Assembly: GCA_943788895.1 (NCBI GenBank) | Contig: CALSRZ010000003.1 | Location: forward strand, 62,001-126,000 | DNA length: 64,000 nucleotides | Source of the DNA: an uncultured Pseudomonadales bacterium | Lineage (GTDB): Bacteria; Pseudomonadota; Gammaproteobacteria; Pseudomonadales; Porticoccaceae | Reading direction: 5' to 3' | In this document: piece by piece, positions 40,966 through 49,075 of the stretch | How positions within the stretch are numbered: position 1 is the first letter of the stretch | Layout of the letters: each line of letters opens with the position of its first letter | The notes under the pieces: generated by a model | The model's input: only the letters and a program-made list of their open reading frames with translations | Databases searched by the model: none | What the model was told of the DNA's origin: nothing | Made by a program: the position numbers and the translations under genes

Positions 40966-41439
40966 TCATCGAACCTGAATAGTCGCGGCTTCAGCATCAA
41001 CAGACGAGTCTACCAGTACCGGGTTATAGCGCAGATCATTGCGAGATCTTTTACTGTGGATTCGAACTAACCACCCCCCCAAAAGCAATCCAGCCAGGGC
41101 ACCGGCAATACTCTGCAAGTCGCCACCACCGCCATTTATGCCAAGCAGAGCGGCGCCAGCCACGGCGCCAAAAATCGGCAACAGATAAACCAGCAGAGAG
41201 GCCAGTACAATCACATCCTCGGGAATACCTATGGTCACCGATTGACCGACGGAGAATTTTTGCTGCGGTTGGTTGTTGAGCAAAACCCGAATACTGGTTG
41301 TCTTGCCGGCTAACTTTGAGAGAAATTTTTGACCGCAGCCTTTTTCAGCCACACAGACCTCACAGGCGGACTTCTGAATTGTCTCGACCCAGAGGCCATC
41401 AGGTTCAACTCCGACTACTGTTCCTGTTTCAAGAATCAT
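40966..41439 (-). CDS. rseC: SoxR-reducing/sigma-E regulatory protein RseC
   Basis: The 157-residue RseC/MucC-family membrane protein has an N-terminal domain with the Cys cluster CEVCVAEKGCG (about residues 26-36). Two membrane segments follow (about 75-95 and 100-122). In E. coli RseC affects both sigma-E activity and reduction of SoxR. It follows rseB by 19 bases. Confidence 0.9.
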   Translation of the reverse strand: MILETGTVVGVEPDGLWVETIQKSACEVCVAEKGCGQKFLSKLAGKTTSIRVLLNNQPQQKFSVGQSVTIGIPEDVIVLASLLVYLLPIFGAVAGAALLGINGGGGDLQSIAGALAGLLLGGWLVRIHSKRSRNDLRYNPVLVDSSVDAEAATIQVR

Positions 41440-41458
41440 AAATACTCACCCCAGCAGC

Positions 41459-42460
41459 TCAAGGCGCTATACCTATAGCACTGGCCACCTGACTTGCTGT
41501 GCCACGCGGAATTTCACCGACCACACAGATCGCATACTGATGACCATTGATATCGGCTTTGGTCAGTACAGCAACGGTTGCGCCCAATTTCGCATCAACC
41601 GGCGGCAACGTATTGCCCTGCACTGAGTCGATAAAGATGGAAAATACTGCCAGTCCATCGGTATACATCAAAGATTCCTGACCATCTTCACCCGGCGATT
41701 GATAAGAGGCCAAAACAAAACCCGGTGGCAGCCAATTCAACTGCCACATTGATTGCGGGGTATCCACTTTGCGATTCAACTCAACACAATCAGTCTGGTC
41801 AATATTGCCAAACTGACCCTCTTTAATTTGAGAATCAATCTCTGATCGATATTCACCGATACTGATATCTACAAATTGAAAGCGTTCAAGGGGCTTGCCG
41901 GTATGACTCATCAATACAGACTGCAACAGCAGACCGGACTCTTTGTCGATTGCCACTACATAGCCATAGCGATATTTATCCCTGGGCAGTACATGCACCA
42001 TAGAGACCTGGCGATTGGCAATACGCCCATCCCCTTTAATATGGAATTCGTAGAAATCTTTAAGCCGCGAGTAATTTTCGTTATTTATTTTGTAGGCGTT
42101 GCCGCGCAGTAGCATATCGCCTGTGCGCAGACAGTCGAGATTATCAGCACGGCTGACCGCATCGCGCTGAGTGCCATCCATATGCAGAAGACGCTCATAG
42201 ATTTTACCCTCGCGAACTTCATGGATGAGCTTTGCACTGGTCAGATTGCCGCGGTGTTCATAGGTAAATACACCGCTGTAATTGAGTTCACGTGAGGCTT
42301 TGGCCATGCGCGCCATAAGATCATGGGCAGATTCCATCTGCTCGGCAAATAGTGGCCCAGGCAGCAAAACGGCGGCTACCAGAGCCGCCTGCTTAATCGG
42401 TTTAAAGCTTTTTAATAAGAGCGCTTTAAGGCTTATTTGAAATATAGAGGATAGGGCCAT
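41459..42460 (-). CDS. rseB: sigma-E factor regulatory protein RseB (MucB)
   Basis: RseB is a periplasmic protein that shields the anti-sigma factor RseA from cleavage and senses mislocalised lipopolysaccharide. The 333-residue protein has a signal sequence (residues about 20-40, ending LFA) and a LolA/B-like lipid-binding domain opening with HDLMARMAKASRELNYSGVFTY (split here as HDLMARMAKASREL and NYSGVFTY). The MucB C-terminal domain ends in the VAVLTKADINGHQYAICVVG region. It follows rseA by 15 bases. Confidence 0.95.
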   Translation of the reverse strand: MALSSIFQISLKALLLKSFKPIKQAALVAAVLLPGPLFAEQMESAHDLMARMAKASRELNYSGVFTYEHRGNLTSAKLIHEVREGKIYERLLHMDGTQRDAVSRADNLDCLRTGDMLLRGNAYKINNENYSRLKDFYEFHIKGDGRIANRQVSMVHVLPRDKYRYGYVVAIDKESGLLLQSVLMSHTGKPLERFQFVDISIGEYRSEIDSQIKEGQFGNIDQTDCVELNRKVDTPQSMWQLNWLPPGFVLASYQSPGEDGQESLMYTDGLAVFSIFIDSVQGNTLPPVDAKLGATVAVLTKADINGHQYAICVVGEIPRGTASQVASAIGIAP

Positions 42461-42475
42461 TGTGATCTGCTATTC

Positions 42476-43192
42476 CTATTCGGATGCTGTCTCGCCTGCA
42501 CCTTTACTCGCTTCCTGACCATCGACTTCACTCAATCTGGCGAATGGCAGCATTCCCTGACTACTGTTTAGAGCTGCATGGCTGGAGTGCTTGGTCATAA
42601 CATTATTTAGATAGGCACGCAGTTCGGCTTCTGAATACTGCTGCTTGATCTGCTGCTGCGCCTGCTGTTGAAATTCTAGCACCGGGGTCGTCCGCAGTGA
42701 GGTTTTATTATTACCCCCTACGCTAACCGTGCGAGCATTGATGTTTGGCTGAAAGCCTGAGGGAAATTGAATCGCCGGGCCAGAATTTTCAGCGGCAGTT
42801 TCAACACCGGCAAACTCCGAGATTGCACCGCTATCATTAATTAGGCTAGTACCAGCTGGACTGTTGAGCTGCTGCACGCCAAACACTGCAACCAGAGCTA
42901 CAGAGGCGGCAATGGCAAAACGTCCTGCCGAACCGGCAAATACTGTCAGAGCGCTTCTGCGATGCGCTGGTTCCTGATCAATTGCCGCTGAAATAGCGGC
43001 TGAATAATCTATTGAGGTTGTCGCCGGCTCACCTTTTATTGACGCTGAGGCCATATGGTAGCGCGTCCAGCGATCTCTTAATTGCGGATCCTCCGCAACA
43101 GCTTTGAGTAGGCGATGGGTCTCCATTTCACTGGCTTCACCATCCATAAGTGCGGAGAGTGATTGCTCTAGTCGTTCCTTGTGATCGCTCAT
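42476..43192 (-). CDS. rseA: anti-sigma-E factor RseA (MucA)
   Basis: RseA is a single-span inner-membrane protein that sequesters RpoE and is destroyed by sequential proteolysis on envelope stress. The N-terminal anti-sigma domain is seen in LSALMDGEASEMETHRLL (about residues 12-29) and RWTRYHMASASIKGE. A hydrophobic segment at about 88-105 (GRFAIAASVALVAVFGVQ) is the membrane span, and a periplasmic tail follows. At 238 residues it is a typical MucA length. It lies between rpoE and rseB. Confidence 0.93.
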   Translation of the reverse strand: MSDHKERLEQSLSALMDGEASEMETHRLLKAVAEDPQLRDRWTRYHMASASIKGEPATTSIDYSAAISAAIDQEPAHRRSALTVFAGSAGRFAIAASVALVAVFGVQQLNSPAGTSLINDSGAISEFAGVETAAENSGPAIQFPSGFQPNINARTVSVGGNNKTSLRTTPVLEFQQQAQQQIKQQYSEAELRAYLNNVMTKHSSHAALNSSQGMLPFARLSEVDGQEASKGAGETASE

Positions 43193-43325
43193 TCATTTAC
43201 CTCGTCGTGTAAAATTAGTGCAAAAATTATGTTTCACAGAATTGTATATGTACTTTATTAGTCTCTGTTCATTGCATAAATACTGTGGGTAAGACCGATG
43301 ATTATTTAAAAGGTTCACCATTAGT

Positions 43326-43916
43326 TCAGGCCCCTTCAATTAATTCGAGAACTCGCACATCAATTGACTCTCTACCACGGAAAATTCGCGATCTAATAGT
43401 GCCCACCGGACAGTTCATCACCGAGGCAATATCCTCATAACTCAAGCCTTCATATTCACGAAGTGTCACTGCTGTGCGCAGATCTTCAGGCAACTCGATA
43501 ATCGCCTGATTGATCACCTCTTCAAGCTGATCGCGAAACATCTGATTTTCCGGGGTGCCGGTGTCTTTGAGCTGCTCGCTGCCAGAATAGTACTCCGCAT
43601 CATCCAGATCGACATCCGAGGATGGCGGTCTGCGGCTGCGGGCAACCAGATAGTTTTTGGCAGTATTGACAGCAATCCGGTACAACCAGGTATAGAACTG
43701 GCTATCGCCGCGAAACCTCGGCAGTGCACGATAGGCTTTAATAAATGCCTCCTGCACCACATCTTTTACCTCATCGCTGTCACGGATAAACCGCGCGACA
43801 ATAGAATGTACTTTGTACTGATACTTGAGAACGAGAAGATCAAAGGCGCGTTTATCGCCTTTCTGTACCCTGACCACAAGCTGCTGGTCAGTGGGTTCTG
43901 TCTTTTTTTCTGTCAT
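43326..43916 (-). CDS. rpoE: RNA polymerase sigma-E factor (AlgU/RpoE)
   Basis: This is the envelope-stress sigma factor of the ECF class. The 196-residue protein has region 2 with LVLKYQYKVHSIVARF and the DVVQEAFIKAYRAL block (about residues 65-78), and region 4 with LREYEGLSYEDIASVMNCPVGTI (about residues 150-172), which binds the -35 element. The upstream region carries a match to its own promoter class, suggesting autoregulation. It heads rpoE-rseA-rseB-rseC-mucD. Confidence 0.97.
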   Translation of the reverse strand: MTEKKTEPTDQQLVVRVQKGDKRAFDLLVLKYQYKVHSIVARFIRDSDEVKDVVQEAFIKAYRALPRFRGDSQFYTWLYRIAVNTAKNYLVARSRRPPSSDVDLDDAEYYSGSEQLKDTGTPENQMFRDQLEEVINQAIIELPEDLRTAVTLREYEGLSYEDIASVMNCPVGTIRSRIFRGRESIDVRVLELIEGA

Positions 43917-43989
43917 TTAGCAGTCCATTTATCCTACATTTCCGGGTTATTATTGCTTTTCACGCTTAATATAAATAACGTCAATCAAA

Positions 43990-44017
43990 GACAGACCATC
44001 AACAAGCAATTTAGTTC
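43990..44017 (-). promoter_or_regulatory. predicted sigma-E-type promoter of rpoE
   Basis: On the minus strand, GAACTA (44017-44012) and GGTCTGTC (43997-43990) are spaced so that 16 bases separate the -35 from TCTG. This agrees with the sigma-E consensus GAACTT and TCTGA. The start codon of rpoE is about 70 bases downstream. The match and the known autoregulation of rpoE in relatives support the assignment; no data prove it. Confidence 0.6.
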
Positions 44018-44071
44018 GCTTGTAATTTGAGCTTATACTATCATGCCGCGTCAACCGATTGTGACCCAACC

Positions 44072-45694
44072 ATGAAACAAACCCATATCTACGATGTTCT
44101 GATTATTGGCAGTGGCGCCGCTGGTTTAGCTGTGGCATTACAGCTGGATTCCAAGCTCCGTGTCGCGCTGATCAGCAAAGCCTCTCTTCAGGGAGGAGCC
44201 TCGTGGTTAGCCCAGGGCGGGATTGCCGCTGTATTCGATAAGAACGACAGTTCTGAGGCGCATATTGCCGATACACTGGTTGCTGGCGCAGGCCTCTGTC
44301 ATGAAGAAGCTGTGCGTTTTGTGGTTGAAAATGGCCCGGCCTCGGTGCAGTGGCTGATCAATAAAGGGGTTGATTTTACCCGCGAAGAGGGCCAGACAAC
44401 CTACCATCTGACCCAGGAAGGTGGCCACAGCCATCGCCGTATACTGCACACCGCAGATGCCACCGGCAAAGAGATTACCGGCACACTGGTCGATCGCGCC
44501 ATAGCCGCCGAAAATATTGATATCTATGAACACCATTGCGCTGTAGACCTGATCACCCAGGCGGACAGTGACTCACGAAAAATTCGCTGCACCGGATCCT
44601 ATATCCTCGATATTAATACTGGTGCAGTCTCCCTGTTTAGAGCCAAAAGCGTTGTATTGGCGACAGGCGGTGCCAGCAAAACTTATCTGTACACCAGCAA
44701 TCCAGATGGTGCCAGTGGCGACGGTATCGCTATGGCCTGGCGTCGCGGCTGTCGCGTCGCCAACCTGGAATTTAATCAGTTCCACCCAACCTGCCTCTAT
44801 CATCCCAAGGCCAAATCATTTTTGATTACCGAGGCTCTGCGCGGTGAGGGTGCCCTGTTAAAATTGCCCGACGGTTCGGCGTTTATGCACAACTTCCACG
44901 CGGATGCCGAGCTGGCACCCAGAGATGTGGTGGCAAGGGCGATAGACCACGAGATGAAACGACTGGGCAGTGACTGCCTGTATCTGGATATCAGCCATAA
45001 ACCGGCCAAGTTTATTACTGAGCACTTTCCCACGGTTTACAAACACTGTCTGGAATTTGGTATCGATATCACCAGCGATCCGATTCCGGTGGTTCCGGCG
45101 GCCCACTACACCTGTGGCGGCATTATTGTAAATACCAAGGGGCAGACCGACCTGCTGAATCTCTACGCTATCGGTGAGAGCGCATTTACCGGGCTACATG
45201 GCGCCAACCGCATGGCCAGCAATTCGCTACTCGAATGTCTGGTATACGCCCATGCAGCTGCCAATGAGATCAATCAGCGACAAGACCAGATTCCGGAGCC
45301 TGACTTTATTAGAGACTGGGACGAATCCAAAGTCGCCGACTCAGATGAGGATGTGGTTATCTCCCACAACTGGGATGAATTGCGACGCTTTATGTGGGAC
45401 TACGTCGGTATTGTGCGCACCGACAAGCGCCTGCAGCGCGCCGAGCATCGCATAAAACTGCTGCAAAAAGAGATTCAGGAATATTACAGCAACTATACAG
45501 TGGGTCGCGATCTGCTCGAGTTGCGCAATCTGGCAACGGTTGCCGAGTTAATTATTCGCTGCGCCCTGCAGCGTAGGGAGAGCCGCGGTCTGCATTACAC
45601 TCTCGACTATCCAGAGCCGGCAAAGATCGCCAAGGATACGATTCTGGTGCCGATCAATTTTGCCGGTCAGGATGTGATTATTAATCACGGCTAG
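44072..45694 (+). CDS. nadB: L-aspartate oxidase
   Basis: NadB is the FAD enzyme that oxidises aspartate to iminoaspartate, the first step of NAD synthesis. The ATG at 44072 gives 540 residues, matching E. coli NadB; an upstream TTG at 44027 would add 15 unrelated residues. The FAD loop [15 protein letters not shown] lies at residues 11-25, the substrate block [10 protein letters not shown] near 42-51, and the second FAD motif [17 protein letters not shown] near 370. It is divergent from rpoE and its end overlaps that of ygfX by 14 bases. Confidence 0.96.
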   Translation: MKQTHIYDVLIIGSGAAGLAVALQLDSKLRVALISKASLQGGASWLAQGGIAAVFDKNDSSEAHIADTLVAGAGLCHEEAVRFVVENGPASVQWLINKGVDFTREEGQTTYHLTQEGGHSHRRILHTADATGKEITGTLVDRAIAAENIDIYEHHCAVDLITQADSDSRKIRCTGSYILDINTGAVSLFRAKSVVLATGGASKTYLYTSNPDGASGDGIAMAWRRGCRVANLEFNQFHPTCLYHPKAKSFLITEALRGEGALLKLPDGSAFMHNFHADAELAPRDVVARAIDHEMKRLGSDCLYLDISHKPAKFITEHFPTVYKHCLEFGIDITSDPIPVVPAAHYTCGGIIVNTKGQTDLLNLYAIGESAFTGLHGANRMASNSLLECLVYAHAAANEINQRQDQIPEPDFIRDWDESKVADSDEDVVISHNWDELRRFMWDYVGIVRTDKRLQRAEHRIKLLQKEIQEYYSNYTVGRDLLELRNLATVAELIIRCALQRRESRGLHYTLDYPEPAKIAKDTILVPINFAGQDVIINHG

Positions 45695-46136
45695 TTCTGG
45701 CCAGCAATAACTTGCGCAAAATTCGATGATCCTCTCGAGACAGACTATCTCTGGGGATCACCCGAGTCAGCCTGTCACCCTGCTGAGTTCGAAAATAGAG
45801 GATAACCAAACCGGCGGTCACAAACTGGCTTGGCGCCAACTGCAGATCAACAGCCTCTTCCCCACCGCACTGTGTACTCCCAGCTGACGAAATCAAACGC
45901 CAGCGATCTGCGTCGCCATCGACAACAAACAGCCGCTCCGGCTTTTGCCGACGAAAATGCAGATAAAAGCGGATACCAACAGCAAGTAAGAACAGCAGGC
46001 TGGCTATTTTTGCCCACAGCAGTATTGGCAAAATAGCCACAAGCAGGCTCGCGCAAATAGCCAGACCGAGTTCTGCTGCGAGAGTATATTTCGAGGGAGT
46101 AAGGCTAAATTCAGCCGACTTTGCTACGTGACTCAT
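45681..46136 (-). CDS. ygfX: YgfX-family membrane protein
   Basis: A 151-residue protein with two adjacent membrane segments (about residues 20-37 and 40-55) and a soluble C-terminal part. The position after sdhE, overlapping it by 26 bases, and the architecture match YgfX (CptA), described in E. coli as acting on cytoskeletal proteins, with a debated toxin role. Similarity at this level is mainly structural and contextual, so the family call is moderate. Confidence 0.72.
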   Translation of the reverse strand: MSHVAKSAEFSLTPSKYTLAAELGLAICASLLVAILPILLWAKIASLLFLLAVGIRFYLHFRRQKPERLFVVDGDADRWRLISSAGSTQCGGEEAVDLQLAPSQFVTAGLVILYFRTQQGDRLTRVIPRDSLSREDHRILRKLLLARTSRD

Positions 46137-46356
46137 GAATAATCTGCACTATCCTTTGCAAGTCGGGGTTATCTGCCGGCTGGCGCTTCATCAGCCATAA
46201 AAACAGCGACTGATCTTCACATTCAAGCAGCGCCTCAAAGCGCAGCTGATCACTCTCTTCCAGTGTTTCATAGACTTCTTCAGCAAAGGGCTCAAGAAGT
46301 AAATCCAGTTCCAACATGCCACGGCGACAGGCCCAGCGCAGACGATTTTTATCCAT
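46111..46356 (-). CDS. sdhE: FAD assembly factor SdhE
   Basis: SdhE helps attach FAD covalently to the flavoprotein subunit of succinate dehydrogenase. The 81-residue protein carries the family signature WACRRGMLELDLLL (residues about 8-21), whose RGxxE-like core touches the flavoprotein. It overlaps ygfX and is divergent from ygfZ, as in E. coli. Confidence 0.95.
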   Translation of the reverse strand: MDKNRLRWACRRGMLELDLLLEPFAEEVYETLEESDQLRFEALLECEDQSLFLWLMKRQPADNPDLQRIVQIIHESRSKVG

Positions 46357-46442
46357 AACAAATTCAGTAATTGTGTTAAAGCTACATTATAAGAGACAAT
46401 CACCCATTAACCTACAGCGTCAATAAAACCTAGGGATTGGCA

Positions 46443-47183
46443 ATGACCGAACAGAACCAAAATACCACCGACCAACGCGCCTACATCCAGCTAGCTGGCC
46501 CGGATAGCCGCAAATTTCTGCAGGGTCAGGTGACTTGCGATATGGAAACCCTGACTGGCGATGCAACCGTTAATGGTGCTCACTGCACGCCCAAGGGGCG
46601 AATTATTTTCCTGTTTAGCGCCAGCTGCGATCCCCAGGACAATATCATTTTAGAGACCCATCACTCGGTCAAAGAGATTGCCATGGCCAATCTTAAAAAA
46701 TACGCGGTGTTTTTTAAGACCGAGATTAGCGATATCAGCGACCAGCACAAAGACATCGAGATTCTCAGTAATCTGCAGCGCCTTAGAACAGGCAGTGCCG
46801 ATGTGGTTGCCGACACCAGTGATATGTTTATCCCACAGATGCTAAATCTCGATGCTCTCGGCTATATCAGCTTTAAAAAAGGTTGTTACACAGGCCAAGA
46901 GATTGTCGCTCGCGCCCATTACCGCGGCGCAGTAAAACGCCGTATGCATCATCTACAGCTATCTCTCAATGAGCTGCCCAATGCTGGTGATGATATAAGA
47001 AACGCTGAAGGTAAAAGTATCGGCAATATTGCCTGTGCTGCCTGGGCAGCCCCATCGACAGTCGAAGTGCTGGCAGTGCTGGGTGACAAATACAGCGACT
47101 GCAATGAGATACAGATTGGCGAGCAGCCCTTGACCACAGTAGAGCACCTGCCTCTACCCTATGAGATTCCGGCCAGCCCGTGA
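46443..47183 (+). CDS. ygfZ: folate-binding Fe-S maintenance protein YgfZ
   Basis: YgfZ is a tetrahydrofolate-binding protein needed for the activity of some iron-sulfur enzymes. The fold of GcvT is seen, with the hallmark KGCYTGQEIVARAHYRG at about residues 141-157; the Cys in it is essential in E. coli. The ATG at 46443 gives 246 residues, short compared with about 326 for E. coli YgfZ. The missing part appears to lie in the middle domain. The next gene's start overlaps the stop by four bases. Confidence 0.92.
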   Translation: MTEQNQNTTDQRAYIQLAGPDSRKFLQGQVTCDMETLTGDATVNGAHCTPKGRIIFLFSASCDPQDNIILETHHSVKEIAMANLKKYAVFFKTEISDISDQHKDIEILSNLQRLRTGSADVVADTSDMFIPQMLNLDALGYISFKKGCYTGQEIVARAHYRGAVKRRMHHLQLSLNELPNAGDDIRNAEGKSIGNIACAAWAAPSTVEVLAVLGDKYSDCNEIQIGEQPLTTVEHLPLPYEIPASP

Positions 47184-47593
47184 ATAACTTTATCGATCTG
47201 CAAAGCCATCAACAGTTGCTGGTGTGGATCGGCATTGGCTCTCTGGCGGTCTTTATTATCAGCCTGCTAACCCTGCCCTGGCTGGTGGCCAAAATTCCAG
47301 AAGATTACTTTGTACCTAAAAAGCGTCAACCCACTAAGTGGAAAAATCAACATCCGCTGATTCGACTGCTGACTCTGATTGGAAAAAACCTGCTGGGTTA
47401 CGGTTTAATTCTGGCGGGGTTATTGATGCTATTTTTGCCCGGTCAGGGAATCCTTACACTGGTAACCGGCTTGCTGCTGATCGACTATCCGGGCAAATTT
47501 CGTATCGAGCGAAAAATTGTTAGAACCCCAGCTATTTTAAATGGACTCAACTGGTTGCGCGCCAAAGCCAAAAAGCCACCGCTGGTGGTCTGA
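47180..47593 (+). CDS. PGPGW-type small membrane protein
   Basis: A 137-residue membrane protein with two clear hydrophobic segments (about residues 15-35 and 70-104) and a Lys-rich loop between them. The second segment includes MLFLPGQGILTLVTGLLLID, which resembles the PGPGW family motif of small transmembrane proteins of unknown function. The start is a GTG overlapping the ygfZ stop as GTGA, so it is likely co-translated with ygfZ. Confidence 0.75.
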   Translation: MNNFIDLQSHQQLLVWIGIGSLAVFIISLLTLPWLVAKIPEDYFVPKKRQPTKWKNQHPLIRLLTLIGKNLLGYGLILAGLLMLFLPGQGILTLVTGLLLIDYPGKFRIERKIVRTPAILNGLNWLRAKAKKPPLVV

Positions 47594-47615
47594 AAATTTC
47601 TTTCGTCGATTGAAG

Positions 47616-48803
47616 TTACAGCGCGACCGCAGCCACCTTCCCAACCACCGCCTCATTACCAGCACTGGGCTTTAGCGGAATATTGCGCGCCAGCAACAAA
47701 CTGATCAGCGCCATCCCGGAACCCATTAGAAACACCGCCGTTGGCGATACCAGCCAGACTAATCCAAACATTGCCGGAATCACCACTGCAGCAATATGGT
47801 TGATGGTAAAAGCCACCCCCGCAGTGGAGGCCATATCGGCCGGATCAGCAATTTTCTGGAAGTAGGTTTTGATGGCAATTGCCAATGAAAAGAACAGATG
47901 ATCCAAGACATACAGGCCCGCTGCCCAGGTGGCATCGTTGACAAAAGCGTAGGCAGTAAACACACAGAACAGACCGCAGTATTCAAAGGTCAGCGCCCGA
48001 CGCTCGCCAATACGCCCGACTAATTTGCCAATACGCCCGGCAAAAGCCCAGTTAAACAGATGATTAATTATATATAACAGGGCGATATCACTGACGCTGT
48101 AACCAAACTTCTCCACCATTAGGAAGCCGGCAAAAACAACAAATATCTGGCGCCGCGCCCCACCCATAAATGTCAGCGCGTAATAGAGCCAGTAGCGTTT
48201 ACGCATCAGCAGATGTTTGCGCTGCGGCGTCTTGCCCTGAAAGCGGGGAAAGCCCAACCAGGCAAATAGCGTTAATGCCAGACAACAGCCACCGCCGACA
48301 ATATAGATAGCTTTAAAGCTCAGCCCCAGATAGGCCTCGGACAGCCACAGAAAACTGTAGGCCGCCAGTGAAGCCATAGAACTGACAGCAATCAACTTGC
48401 CCAGTACCGCCGGTGCCTCGTCGATACTCAACCACTGTAACGACAGCGACTGCTTAATCGTCTCGTAATAATGAAAGCCAACCGACATTAAAAATGTTGT
48501 CAGATAGAGCCCCACTACCGTGGGAAAGTAACCAGTTGCGGCAACGCCAATACCCAGCAGCGCCAGAGACAGGTAGGCAAAGGTCTGCTCCTTTAACAGC
48601 AGCAATACAAACACCGCAGTAAACGCCAGAAATCCGGGCACCTCACGAATGCTCTGCAACATACCAATTTCCGCACCGGTAAAACTGGCTCGCTCAATCA
48701 CAAAATTATTGAGCAGCGCCATCCAGGTAGCAAAGGCGATGGTCATTGCCACCGACATAACGATAAGAAGGTTTTTGGGTGTCTGCCAGGATTTTGTTGC
48801 CAC
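47616..48803 (-). CDS. MFS transporter
   Basis: A 395-residue membrane protein with about twelve hydrophobic segments, arranged in two halves around a basic loop near residues 195-215 (GKTPQRKHLLMRKRYW). The sequence around RIGKLVGRIGERRAL between the helices of the second half resembles the MFS loop motif. The substrate cannot be inferred. It converges on the ygfZ unit, with 22 bases between stops. Confidence 0.85.
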   Translation of the reverse strand: MATKSWQTPKNLLIVMSVAMTIAFATWMALLNNFVIERASFTGAEIGMLQSIREVPGFLAFTAVFVLLLLKEQTFAYLSLALLGIGVAATGYFPTVVGLYLTTFLMSVGFHYYETIKQSLSLQWLSIDEAPAVLGKLIAVSSMASLAAYSFLWLSEAYLGLSFKAIYIVGGGCCLALTLFAWLGFPRFQGKTPQRKHLLMRKRYWLYYALTFMGGARRQIFVVFAGFLMVEKFGYSVSDIALLYIINHLFNWAFAGRIGKLVGRIGERRALTFEYCGLFCVFTAYAFVNDATWAAGLYVLDHLFFSLAIAIKTYFQKIADPADMASTAGVAFTINHIAAVVIPAMFGLVWLVSPTAVFLMGSGMALISLLLARNIPLKPSAGNEAVVGKVAAVAL

Positions 48804-49075
48804 GTTTTACGCCTCTGCTTGTGCTCTTAGCCATATTTACAATCAGGCTATTGTCAGGCCCTCTAGTGTAGTCCAGAAGACAGTTTATATTTCGCACTTT
48901 GAACTGCATTTTGCAAAATATATTGGCTTTTTGTCGCTGCCTGCAATCTGAAATCAGGCCTAAAAATAAACAATAACCATATAAAACAGAAGGTTAGTCA
49001 GACCATTAGCTACTGGCATCAAAGTTGCTCTACTACCCTGCAGACGGACTAAATAATTTTTAAGGAGCTCTAGAA
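48804..49075. other. 272-base AT-rich region upstream of the RTX gene
   Basis: This gap between the divergent MFS and RTX genes holds no supported gene. It contains a perfect 12-base palindrome ATTTTGCAAAAT at 48908-48919, which could be an operator, and a ribosome site AAGGAGC (about 49062-49068) before the RTX ATG. No clear promoter was identified. Confidence 0.4.

Noticed and set aside
44034-44039. TATACT as a -10 box for nadB
   Set aside because: The -35 region (TTAGTT) is weak and overlaps the predicted rpoE promoter, so no promoter was called.
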